64,000 bases of DNA from Cladochytrium replicatum (lineage: Eukaryota > Chytridiomycota > Chytridiomycetes > Cladochytriales > Cladochytriaceae). Under the pieces are notes generated by a model. The model worked only from the letters and a program-made list of their open reading frames with translations, made no database searches and was not told the origin of the DNA. Shown here in pieces: positions 23,038-33,413 of the stretch. The stretch spans positions 30,646-94,645 of the forward strand of contig JAHLKD010000137.1 of assembly GCA_025526935.1 (NCBI GenBank), given 5' to 3'. Each line of letters begins with the position of its first letter. Position 1 is the stretch's first letter. A program made the position numbers and the translations under genes.

Positions 23038-23690
23038 TCAGAACTTCAAAAGGTGCGGGTACTGCCCCTTGCTGAGTGCAAAGGATGAGCTCAAGTACGC
23101 AGAGAGCGCCGGGGTCTTCTTCACTGCAGCGACGATCTTGGCGTCCACCTTCTTTTGTGCGGCAATCCTCGACTCAGTGACGGCAGACTTCTACAAGAAT
23201 CGACACAAATATGAGAAAAGAGGGTCATTAGGGTCGTTCGGTGATTCTAAAATACCTTGGGCTCCTCCTCGTACAACTTCTTTGCATTTTTAGCGTCCTT
23301 GGTCTGCTTGAAAAAGTCGTCGTTGACAGAGTCGTCAATGCTGCACGTGCTGATGTCCACCTTAGTGGAGGTGGCAATGACGTAGGCCTGGTTGACCCGT
23401 CGGAGAGGCACGCCGTTGATTTTGAAGGGGCCGGTGACGAGGAGCAGACCCGAGCCGAGCTGCTTCAGGAACACGACACGCTTTCCACGAAAACGGCCGG
23501 CGAGGATGATCAGGACGGTTCCGGGCTCGATCGAGGAGCGTAGGGAGGTGGGACGGGTGGCCTTACGCGACTTGAAGGGGACCGGGGCGTCGTCGGCGGG
23601 GTAGAAGCGGGCGGGTTTGTTGACGAGAACCGTGCGGTTCTTTCCGTTCTTTGGGCCCTTCACAGGAACGGTTTTGGTTGTGGCCGACAT
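23038..23690 (-). CDS. Large-subunit ribosomal protein eL6, two exons
   Basis: A structural protein of the cytosolic 60S subunit. Exon 1 is 23256-23690, the intron uses GTATTT and TTGTAG, and exon 2 is 23038-23190, giving 195 residues. Family marks include FYPADD near residue 30, the [20 protein letters not shown] block with [28 protein letters not shown], and the C-terminal LSKGQYPH. The N-terminus is short and basic, as in fungal eL6. The promoter should lie in 23691-24361. Confidence 0.95.
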
Positions 23691-24361
23691 CGATATGTGT
23701 GACTGAGTGACAGAAGAAAGAAAAATGAAGGTAAGTCTCTGGGCAATGGAAATGGAAGAGCAAAAACGAAAATAGGTTCCCCCTCAACACCACCCATTCT
23801 CCCGACCCACATCCATCCACGCAGGGTCGTTGGCAGTGTTCCACGAGATGCAGCAGGTCAGTTCACAACCCAAGTATAGTCAAAGCAGCGAATGCCGCTC
23901 ATTTTAGAGGTGTCAGAAAATATAAAGGTAGGAATCATCATGCCTGGCATCAGCGGGAACGTGGAACGTACGTCTACCACGGACCGATCAACCACCACCG
24001 ATCCATCCATCCATCCATGCATCCACGCATCCACCATCCCCCATCCATCCATCCATCCATCCATCACCCAACACCAACCGAAACGCAGTCCGTACGTGCA
24101 GACGGTACCCGAATGTAATAAATGGAATCGAGTCTCACCTGCACAGCTAGGGACACGTGACCATGTGGGTGCGTTGTTTTGTTGGTGCATCAAATCAATT
24201 ACGACTGCATATTAATCACACATCCTTACATCAAATAGCTAATGGGGTGCGCTGTGCACTGCTAAACAACTTCTATGAGATCAAAACACAATAATTCGCT
24301 GCTCCATGTGCGTGCTGGGCTGGGCTGTGTTGCGTTACGATCCAATCCACTTTGCGTCTAT
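23691..24361. promoter_or_regulatory. eL6 upstream region with (ATCC)n repeat
   Basis: No gene is supported. The 300 bp upstream of the eL6 ATG presumably hold its promoter; a GTAAGT after an ATGAAG at 23734-23727 on the plus strand is chance. An ATCC/ATGC tetranucleotide repeat spans about 24000-24066. Confidence 0.35.
24000..24066. repeat. (ATCC)n microsatellite
   Basis: Two runs of CATC/ATCC units are separated by short imperfect sequence. Confidence 0.9.
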
Positions 24362-27010
24362 TCACGCAACTGCTGTCGCTGCTGTTGTAGGCGTTGTGGA
24401 ACTAGTACTTGTACTAGCAGCCCGCCCTGGAGAACTAGCAGGGGACGACCCCGAAACCATCACCACCACCGGATCCTTCCCTTTACTCTGCGCAACAACC
24501 ACAACCCCGTTCGCGCTCCCTCCATCCTCTCTCGCACTCGTTGTCGTCCTCCCCCTCCTCTCCTCCTCATCCTCCTCAACAACACTCAACACCCCTTCTC
24601 CCTCTCCTCCAGATCCTGACCCACTTCCATCCTTACCACCACCACCACCAGCTGCTGCTGCCGCCGCTGCACTCGCAATCGCAAACTGTCGCGCCGCTAG
24701 CCCAGCTGCAAGCCCTGCCTTCACGCTCCCCCCAGAACTCTTCCGGAACCGGAACCCGCTCGCTTCGCCGTTCCTCCCGAGCTTTCGCATCCGGAACTCC
24801 TCCACTCCCCTCTCGAGAATGTGTCGTCGAAGCTCCCGGATCCGCTTCTGCGCGATCTCGAGGTCGCCCTCTGCCATGTTGGCACGGAACGTCTGCTTCC
24901 GCATCAGTAGCGATACTTCCTCTTTCGCATTGTTGATGCGTCGCCGGTGCTCCGTGTACGCCATCAGCGAATTGAGCAGCTCGTCGCGAATATAGTCGTC
25001 CGTCATTCTGAAGGGTATAAAAAGAACTCAGTTAAAATGTTGTGAAACTACAATGTCACTTTTCAACCTCGTGATGGCTTGGGAGAGCGTGTCCACAATG
25101 CTCGGGGCTACGAGCGGCTCGCTCAGCATCGTTCCGGGTGCAAAGGAGCTCAATGTGGTAATCAGAGCCGTCGCAACCGGGTGTAGCGGTGACTGCGGCG
25201 GTGTCGGAGGCTTGCTGCTCCCCTCTTGTTCCCCAGCCCCCGTCGCCGCCGTCGTTGCCTCCTCCTCCCCATTCACATTCCCAGGCGTCGGCGTGGTCGA
25301 TCCCGCTCTCATCTCCTCCATCTCCTCCAAATCCGCAAGGTCGAGCTCAACATCCGCCGCCGTCGTCTGCGCACTCTCGGCGCTTGGCACTGCCGTCGTG
25401 CCTTCCGTGGCAGTGTTGTCTTCCGTTGGCTCGTCGATCTCGTCGATGGGAGGCGGGTCGTCGGAGCCCGGATCTCTCCGCATCGCAAAGGCGGCGGCGG
25501 AGAGGCTGAGCATCGGGGACGTGGTTGCTGCGTTGCCGTGGTATTGGGAGAGCGAGGAGGTCAGTGGTGTCGTCGAGAGGAGCTTGTACGCCATTTGGAT
25601 CTGCGAGTTCACCGGACCTACTTGATGCTTTGCGACTATGAACAATCGTTAAAAACACTTCTCTCTACGAAAACTGCTCCATCACACTCACTTCGGATGT
25701 ACACAAATGGATCTTTTTTCAGGGGAAGACCAGACATAGAATCAATACCAAACAGTTTCAGCGCGGCCTTGACCGCTTTGATGCCCCGGTCAAGCTCAGT
25801 GATTGCGTTCTCAAGGTGCCGTAACGAGTCCTTGAACACAAGAATCTCGTTCATCATAGACTTGTGTTCCTCGGCAAGATTCTCGATCAACAACTCCAAC
25901 TCGTCCTCTTCGGGATGATCAGGAGTTGGCCCCGTGAATATCTTTAAATTTACAGCATGAATAGAGTGTACAACTTGTCGGTTTTTCCATTCGTACCTTC
26001 AGAATTACCCGGTCGAGTTCCTTGTGCTTCTCTTCGAGAGCCTTCGAGTCTTGACCCAGTTTCTCGAGCTGGAGCCGCACGGACACGAATCAGCATGCAT
26101 CGCAATGCAATGGACAGTCGGTCATACCGTTTTCACAGCTTCCTTCAGTTGTGCCTCGAGCAAATCCAACGCTCTTCTTGTCTGCGACTCTTTCTCGTAT
26201 GCCCCCATAAACTCCGCCGTCTCCTTTTCGATCTTTTGAGCAACATTCCTTCCCTATTTGTAAACCGGGTTCCGTAAGTCACCCATAACGTTACTTCCAC
26301 AGAAATTGTACCGAAGACATACCTTAAGTTTTGCAAGCAATAGTCTCACAGAAAACTTTCGGTATCGTTCAACGTCTGCCCACTCCTTCCTCCTGGAAAA
26401 ATTGCCAAATGCTCAGCATGATACCCATTCGCACGGTTTTTACTCTGCAAAGAAAACCACTTACGTGACTCTTCCCAAGTCCTCCACTTCCCTCCGCTTC
26501 TGCACGACCTCCTGCTTCAGGCTCTTCACGTACGCCTCCTGGTACGGCAACAGGTAATCCGGCGCCGCCTTCTCAAGCGTCTCGAGCGAATCGAACAGCG
26601 CCGCGACCCGCGCAAAGTCTCGAGCGAGGTGCATCTCGACGGGGACCGAGAGGCTACTGGAAGAGCTCGAATGCGTCAGTGCGAGCTTTGGGAAAAAGTC
26701 CGCCGAGTTCCCGAGCTCCTCTAAAGGAAAATTAGTGACAAAAGTGCGTTTAAGTTCTTGTGTATAATAAGCATTGTTTTGGAAAATAATGAGACGCACT
26801 GTCGAGGACGGAGCCCCAGAGAGACGACTCGACGGATGGGGAAGGTGACGGTGAGCGCGGGTGAGACTGGTTGAGAAAGATAACGTTCGGGGAGCCGTGA
26901 GGTGTGTAAGGCGGCGATGAGGACGAAGGGGAGTGCGAACGGCGGGACGAGGTTGCGACGGCGTCGCCGACGGAAGTGGAAGGAGTGAAATGGCCGGCCT
27001 GGTGAGCCAT
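24362..27010 (-). CDS. Coiled-coil protein of unknown function, eight exons
   Basis: Exons on the minus strand: 26800-27010, 26465-26720, 26323-26392, 26128-26253, 25997-26068, 25692-25941, 25068-25635 and 24362-25007. All junctions are GT-AG and frame-consistent, giving 732 residues. The N-terminus is Ser/Pro-rich. Residues about 100-330 are strongly helical with coiled-coil character (RRKEWADVERYR, RRALDLLEAQLKEAVKTL, KALEEKHKELDRV). A motif IFTGPTPDHPEEDELE follows at the next exon start; similar G-P-T-P-x-x-P-E-E-D words occur, from memory, in uncharacterised fungal proteins. A low-complexity acidic/Ser/Thr section is next, then another helical segment (YTEHRRRINNAKEEVSLL), then an Ala/Gly/Ser-rich tail. 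No catalytic motif or signal peptide was seen. The product may be cytoskeletal or a trafficking scaffold, but that is a guess. Confidence 0.8.
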
Positions 27011-27384
27011 TTTTGAGACAAAGCGGGTGAAAATGGTGTGTCAGACAGGTCAGACGGGGGACAGCAGTGGGCCAGCAGAAAATTCGAGTGATGGGCAACG
27101 TGAAATGCAAGAGTCGCAACAGGTTTTCGACGCCGACGCAGGTTCAGTCCGTTCAGGCACGCTGGCACAACTTCACACCAGCAAAATTGAGTTGTGGCGA
27201 GGGGGGCACGGGAAGACACTGGGATGGAGAGCAAAGTCATCGCAGGGAGATCATGGTATGGGGACAGCACGGCAATCGGGAGAACCACTGCTACTATTAT
27301 GGATAAACGTGTTTCGGGCAACCACCCTGCTGCATTCATAGAACTTAAACACATCACCAAAACTCTACATTGAATCAGGGCACA
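27011..27384. other. Spacer between two minus-strand genes
   Basis: Holds the 5' flank of the coiled-coil gene and the 3' flank of the membrane-protein gene. Nothing else was seen. Confidence 0.5.
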
Positions 27385-28212
27385 TCAAGCAACGGCACGG
27401 TCGATCGGACGGGAGAGCGAGCGAGAATGGTTCGTCACATAGAACGTCGCAGTCTGATCGGTCAAATAAAAATTGTTAGTGTCGCACATTAAATCATCGC
27501 AAAAGTATGTACCGCCATGAGGGAAACCCCAGCCATGCCAAGGGCATCGATCGCGTCTGCCGAGTTGTCATCAGTCCCGTGTCCAGCGCCAGAAGCGCCA
27601 AATGCAAGGAGACGGACGGTCCCAAACAACGCGATCAGGATCAAACTAACAAAGACCACAGTATTGACATTGTCACCGAGCTGTTTCTGTGATTGTGAAA
27701 CGACAAACGTATCAGAGTTTGTTTTTTCAAGATGGTTGCATGGATGTGTTACCCTGGCGACACCGATGATCGACGCGACAGCAACGACAAGTGCGAGGAA
27801 CAATGGGACGATCACGACGTTGGTGCCTCCGGAAGTTTCTATGGGAGACATAGGCATCAAAATACGGAGGGCAAAGACAGGCACCACACACCAGGAATCT
27901 CCAAATGCGCAACCAAGGTCCACACGGCCACGCCCTGTATGACCGACATTGTTGGGAAAGCGTCATATGAATGTATGCAAGGTTTCTCACCAGTCCAATG
28001 AGCGCGGTCAATACACCCACGTAACCCAGATCAACGGCGGACGGCTGGGGTGGAGCGACATCTTCGGTCTCCTCAAACTCTTGCTCGGACATTTCATGGG
28101 TCTCGACGTGGCCCGAGAAGTGGATTGCTCTGCGATGATAGCCGTTGGGACCGCCGTTCAGTGGAGTTGTCGAGGATACGGACACGTCGGAAACGTTTGA
28201 AGGTCGACTCAT
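27385..28212 (-). CDS. Small multi-spanning membrane protein, unknown function, five exons
   Basis: Exons on the minus strand: 27991-28212, 27892-27934, 27753-27838, 27513-27686 and 27385-27453. All junctions are GT-AG and keep frame, giving 197 residues. The first 60 residues are polar and Ser/Thr-rich (MSRPSNVSDVSVSS) with an acidic stretch. They are followed by about four hydrophobic segments: YVGVLTALIGLGVAVWTLV, VVIVPLFLALVVAVASIIGV, NTVVFVSLILIALFGTV and a weaker one near IDALGMAGVSLMA. The last exon encodes a basic tail with HSRSLSRPIDRAVA. Without splicing the last intron the frame would end at 27489 instead. I do not recognise the family. It is divergent from the p23 gene, 254 bp away. 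Confidence 0.75.
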
Positions 28213-28466
28213 GGTGTGTTGAGCACAACTCGAGCACGGGACCGGTTACTCACCACCCAGGAAAACCACCGATTTTTAATAAAAAAAGACTACGAGCGAT
28301 TCTGCAGCAGCATTGAACAGCGCTGCCCTCTGTTCGTCAGGATGCAGTATTTTCCCATACAATTGTATGTTCTGGAACACCTTGGAAGCTCTCGTCCTTG
28401 ACAAGGCTTGGTTGAATTCCTCACACAAACAAAACCACCGCGACCTCAGCGACCACTCGGAGCGAT
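28213..28466. promoter_or_regulatory. Divergent promoter region (membrane protein / p23)
   Basis: A 254-bp gap between two divergently transcribed start codons, so it must serve both genes. No specific factor site can be named with confidence. Confidence 0.4.
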
Positions 28467-29497
28467 ATGATGACTGCAGCGTACGTGTTCCTTTCTGCTC
28501 CACGCCTTAAATCGTTTGCTTTCCTCCTCCGTGGTTCGAATTTGTCTATGTCTCGTTGGGTTTGCTTGTTCACAAAACTCCGACCAGCAAAGCTTCTTCT
28601 TGGTCTGCTACAGCTGGCTCTCGACTTTTCAAGTGATGATTTATTTCAATCGAGTTTTGCTCTATGTTATACACAGTGTCTTTTCCGTGCAATTGACGAT
28701 ATTCTCCTTGATCTCCGTTTCTACAGACTGACGACACGTTTCCCTGAGGTCCTTTGGGCCCAGCGCACCGACGAGATCTACCTGACCTTCAACGTTCCTG
28801 ACGTGGAGAACCCCGTTCTCAACCTCACTGCCGGCGCACTCACTTTCAGTGGAACGTCTGAAGGCAAGGAGTACGCGGTCACCATCGATTTCTTCAAGGA
28901 AGTCAGCCCCGAGGTAAAAACTATGAAGCGTACCCAATTTCCAACGCACCGGTTACTGAACTGATTCACCCAAATAAAGGAGTCTAAAAAGTCCGTGACT
29001 GCACGTAGCATATACTTTGTCATTGTGAAGAAGGAAAAGGACCAGAGCTACTGGCCGAGGCTGCTCAAGAACAGCGGCAAAGTGCACTGGTTGAAGACAG
29101 ACTTTTCAAAGTGGAAGGACGAGGACGACGACGATGATGCTGCGGCTGCTGGTGCTGGGGGAGCCAGTCCCTTTGGCGACATGGACTTTTCACAGTTTGG
29201 CGGCGGAGATATGGGTGGTATGGGTGGTATGGGCGGTATGGGCGGTATGGGCGGCATGGGGGGTATGGGGGGAATGGGGGGTATGGGCGGCATGGACTTT
29301 GAAAGCATGATGCAGGGTCAGAACTTTGTAAGTACAGGCTGCTTTTTATGGCAAAATGATCTAATCAGTTCGTATTTGTAATTTAGGATGATGAGAAGGA
29401 CAGTGACGACGAAGGTACGTGATGAACCTCTAGTAATTTGGCTCAAATTTCATTTTATTTTTTAGACATGCCAGCTCTCGAGTCTTCCGACAAGTGA
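28467..29497 (+). CDS. Hsp90 co-chaperone p23/Sba1, five exons
   Basis: p23 binds the ATP-closed Hsp90 dimer and slows ATP hydrolysis, stabilising client complexes. Exons: 28467-28480, 28727-28913, 28980-29327, 29387-29414 and 29466-29497, giving 202 residues. The CS domain starts at once: PEVLWAQRTDEIYLTF, then FKEVSPEESKKSV, and ends with the diagnostic YWPRLLK and VHWLKTDFSKWKDED. The acidic tail carries nine MGG tripeptide units, recalling the Gly/Met-rich tail of yeast Sba1, then FDEKD-like acidic residues and a final SSDK. The 14-nt first exon and 246-bp first intron are inferred from the splice signal GTACGT and TTTCTACAG and frame. The second ATG at 28470 is an equally good start. Confidence 0.92.
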
Positions 29498-30715
29498 GCG
29501 TGTCCTTGAGATCCGGGACAGCCGTGCTCCCTCTAATTCTAATATATGAAGTGTATATTAGAAGTGTTCCAACACCCATGAAACACGCTGATTATCTCTT
29601 ACCCAAACGGAAACCTGCCACCTCCTGACCTAGCACGCCCTGCTCCAACGCGCGGCGCAACCTGAACAGTCTCGCTCGTCGGCTTCGCTGTCCGACTCGC
29701 CCCGCTCTAACCATACCGCTCACCTGCCCATATTTACTCTGGCTTCGCTGATTCCCTTCCTGAGCTCAAAGCGCCGAGAAGCTGAAAATTCCCCCAGCTC
29801 ACAAAGAGACTCGTCCTCCTTCTCCATCAGCGCTACTTCGTCCCCATTCGCTCTTCGCAGCACCAGTGACGGTGATTCTCAGCCCAAATATGTTATCGAT
29901 TCTTCCCACGCAGCATCAGCGCTCCGGGTGTGGGAGACATAACTCTCCCCGTCGTTATCAGCACAAGGAGCAACACGGAGAACAGTCAAGAAATCATCGC
30001 AGAGTCTGCTCACACCTCTTCGTCCGGAAGCTGAAGTCAAACAGACCGAGTCTCACGATACCGCTGTGGATAGCGAAGTCGCCTCTCCACATCTTTTGAT
30101 TATTGCAGAACCTCGCCGAGGAACATCAAACTTCCAACCTGCCACAGGAAATCCGTAAAACGGAATCGTTATGCTAACATCTCCGTTTACCGCCCCAACA
30201 GCGCACAATCACCATCATCATCACGCTCGTCCTCGTCCAGAATCTCTCCAACTCTAACACTCTCCCTCTACACCACATTCTACCGGTGCTGTGATCCCCC
30301 CCACAGGGTCCAATCCTACCCCGTCATGCCTTCTCCCATGCCCCCACAGCGAACTCCTTCCTGTCCAGGCATGCCGATCGACCCTTCAAATGCATCTTCT
30401 CCACGCCATGCACACCACCCACGACGTCTCCCATCTGGATCCGTCACAACACCTCTCGCAGATACTCCATGATCGCCACAACGCCTTTCAGAGTGACATT
30501 CACCGTCGGAACAGGTCCCTTCTTCCCCAAAAATGATGTGTTTCCCGTCAGTCAAATTCTCCTTTCATGGGTGACCATTTTCCCCGGGGCGGAGGAAGCT
30601 TGGTCAACTCTGAAAGCTACAGGGAGATCGCTCCATCACCGGCTGTTTCATTCCTCATGGCAATCGCAGACAGCACAAACCCGGATGCAATCGGTAAAAC
30701 TAACATTTTATTGAA
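29498..30715 (+). pseudogene. Possible decayed Ser/Pro-rich 5' part of a kinase gene
   Basis: Frames on the plus strand show coding-like, Ser/Pro-rich stretches interrupted by stops, for example SSKRREAENSPSSQRDSSS near 29770. They lead toward the kinase-like segment at 30716-31090. No intact frame longer than about 80 codons exists. The stretch is a plausible decayed regulatory N-terminus, but spliced or unrelated DNA cannot be excluded. Confidence 0.3.
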
Positions 30716-31090
30716 TTGCCTTTTATGTTCAAACTAATCAACCCTCTATTTTCGGTGTACGGAAAGTACGCTAGCGGTGAACAGATTGGACGCTACGCGC
30801 TCGTGATCATAGGCCATCGGATCTGGCGCCCCTTCTCAAAGGTGTATTCCGCAGCCGTTCTCACGGGAGCACACCTTGGACTCAGTATTCGAATGACCGG
30901 TATCCCATACCACGACGATTCAGGGGACAGTCTAAACTTGCGCACGGGTTGCGCAATTTGGCGCACGCTGGACCACCCCAGCATCGCCCGCATGATCGAG
31001 GTTATGGACATCCCCGACGTCGTCATGATTGTCGCGGAGCTCTGCGAGCGGGGGAAGCTCTTCTCGCTTCTCAGCGAGGACACGGACTAG
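30716..31090 (+). pseudogene. Truncated protein-kinase N-lobe
   Basis: The 124-codon frame ends with TLDHPSIARMIEVMDIPDVVMIVAELCERGKLFSLL. The part from HP to LF has the subdomain IV-V pattern of Ser/Thr kinases (helix, beta strands, hinge acidic residue, G-L-F). The earlier glycine-rich loop and the AxK lysine region are recognisable only in outline (FSKVYSAAVL), and key residues look lost. The frame stops at 31090, where LINE sequence begins, so everything after subdomain V is missing. Confidence 0.55.
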
Positions 31091-31615
31091 GCAAGGCTCA
31101 GTTTGGGCCCATATCTGTGGAGAGTGTACCTGGACCCAGTACTGCGACGTTTGCACAGCCTAGCAGGAAGCAAGGGATTTGGCTGGTCACACAGACATCC
31201 CGCTGATTTGCGGAGGTGGAATGCTTGGGGTCAGCCACAGGAACAGGAGTGGAAGACTGAAAAATCTGTGTCAGCCGTAGCATATGTAGATGATACCACA
31301 ATATTTGCCAAAAACTGGTCAGATTTGCAGGACCTTGGGGATATATGGCATTCTCTCTGCCGGGTTTCAGGGATAGAAACAAATGATAGGAAAGAATTTG
31401 TCATAGCTACCTCAGCTGCTGGTGTTGGACCTATGACTGGAATAGGTGGTGAGGTAATTCAAATAGTTGGACCAAAGGAGATAGAGAGAATTCTGGGTAA
31501 CTGGTTTGGGGGCCGCCCTGGATCCAAACTCCAGGTACAGAGGGTCACTGAGATCAAGCGATTGAGAAGGAGGCGGTGTCTGGGTGAATGGCTGTGTATG
31601 TCGCCAACAGTGTGA
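31091..31615 (+). pseudogene. LINE reverse transcriptase palm fragment
   Basis: The frame 31103-31615 has YLDPVLRRLHSL followed by AVAYVDDTTIFAKNWSDLQ. The tetrad YVDD stands in the F/YxDD catalytic position C of non-LTR reverse transcriptases. The upstream palm is missing. It belongs with the downstream thumb-like piece at 38056-38283, from which it is separated by other insertions including the hAT element. Confidence 0.7.
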
Positions 31616-33117
31616 TCCTTCTGGCGGTCAGATACTGGTGGAGAACATGTTAAAAACTAGCATATCAGAGATTCATGGAGCTACAGCATTTTGAAGCTTT
31701 CAGGTTTGATCCATCAGGTCTCGCTGGACCACGGCAAGCGCCTATCAAAACCATCGCCTACGCATTACGAATAGATTCGTGTATTGCTCGCTCGGTTTTG
31801 TTGGCTGCCTGCAGAGTTATGGTGACATGTCCGTATGCATGTATCATGAACCTTTTTTCCATTGTCTCTTGAGATGCTTCATTGCCTGTAGATGCATCGT
31901 GCGCAACGCAGATACATGAAGTTTGCTGGACTTTTCTGGGCTTGGAGAATGGGGATGCTTCATGTTAAGAGTTCCCACCCATTTGTGCATGTGGCGCAGC
32001 ACGTGACACGCTTGTCTGCACATTGACATCAAACATCTTTCTGGACACAGCATACCATGAAGGGTTTCGATTTATTACAGACCCAAAATACGTCAACAGC
32101 TTTCAAAGAAACCACTTGCGCCAGTTGACTCTGATTTTATGTGTTGTATCCCCCTATCCTAGCTGGTGTTGCTTGTGCACAAGCTTCTACTCTTTTATCT
32201 GTGGATTTTGTAATGGAGGATCCCTGATTTTTGCATTCATCAGCTTGCACTTTCAGTTCCTTGACACATACCATTAGAACGTTGCTAGTTAGTCTCGTTT
32301 ACCATTTCTGCACCTGCATTGTTGTTTAGCTTTGCATCGTCGCTTGCTTGCGATTCCACCACACTGGGATTTTGTATGTTATTATGAGCCCATTGTGGTC
32401 TGTCTACCTTGATCTTTGATCTAGAATGCCCGAAATGGTACGAGCAGAGTGCTATCCCTTTGGTCCTTTCTAAATTTCGAAGTCGGTCATATTGCATTGG
32501 AGTTGCGTAAGTTTAGACACCTTCCTTTCGTTTCTCTAAAACAATCTTTTTATGAGTTGTGTTGGATAAGTAGTGAACTCCACACACATTCCTCCATTTC
32601 TCTATCATATGTTTTCTTTTTGTCTTTTTTGACGAGCGATACACGGTGACCTGGTGTATCGTCTGCGAGGCAGCATCTGGTAAAAACTAGCATATCAGAC
32701 TGTTTGCTAAATGGGTTATCCTTTGGGTTGTCTTTTTTCTCTTTGATCTGAGAGTTTTTTTGTCAATCCCTCTTCGTTCTTCTTTATGGACTTGTATTTC
32801 ATGTATTTATTTCCACGTTTGGCAGGTTCTGTGCGGAGTGATGGTGGCATTTAGTGGGGGAATGTGGTGTGGCTTAGTCCTGTGAGTTGATGTGACCAAT
32901 GTCTTTGACCACAGGTATGCCCACACACGCTGTTCACTTGAATATAGGAGTCGATGTGACCAATGTCTTTGACCACAGCATTCCCTGGTTGCCTGACCAG
33001 CTTGGTGGTGTACAGCCTGCCTGATTATTAGGCATATACACACACCTGGGAGAACAGGTACTGGGCCAAGAGACGGAACCTGGAGCTGTTGTGCTACCTA
33101 AAGTACAGCTAAAACGC
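31616..33117. mobile_element. Degenerate LINE-derived DNA with an 18-bp direct repeat
   Basis: No intact frame. The word AAAAACTAGCATATCAGA occurs at 31652-31669 and 32682-32699, bracketing about 1 kb and possibly marking an insertion. A duplication of about 62 bp carries TGTGACCAATGTCTTTGACC (about 32891 and 32953). The last bases before the hAT element read as LINE sequence that resumes at 38041. Confidence 0.45.
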
Positions 33118-33413
33118 CCTACCGCTAAGGTTCGGCAGGTCCGGGTTTCAGTGGTGACCCGCACCAAACCCTTTGGGTCGGGTCGTGTTTGTCTGGGACC
33201 CACCGGGTCACTGACGGGTACAAAGGGAATACCCGGACCCGAAGTGGTTGAAACCCGTACCTGACCCTGACCCGCCGGGTTTTTGCTGCCCAGGAGAGGA
33301 TTGATTGAATTTTGAGTTAGACCACGGATATTTACATGAACACTTTGTGTCTGTGTGGACAGTGTGTATTTTAGAAACACTATCGTAAAAAGAAACAAAA
33401 CTCCACTGAGCAA

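Noticed and set aside
24306-25918. Plus-strand frames of 190-230 codons opposite the coiled-coil gene
   Set aside because: Low-complexity Ser/Pro/Arg mirror images of a spliced minus-strand gene with good exon junctions.
29048-29308. Minus-strand Pro/Ile repeat frame
   Set aside because: Complement of the MGG repeat in p23.
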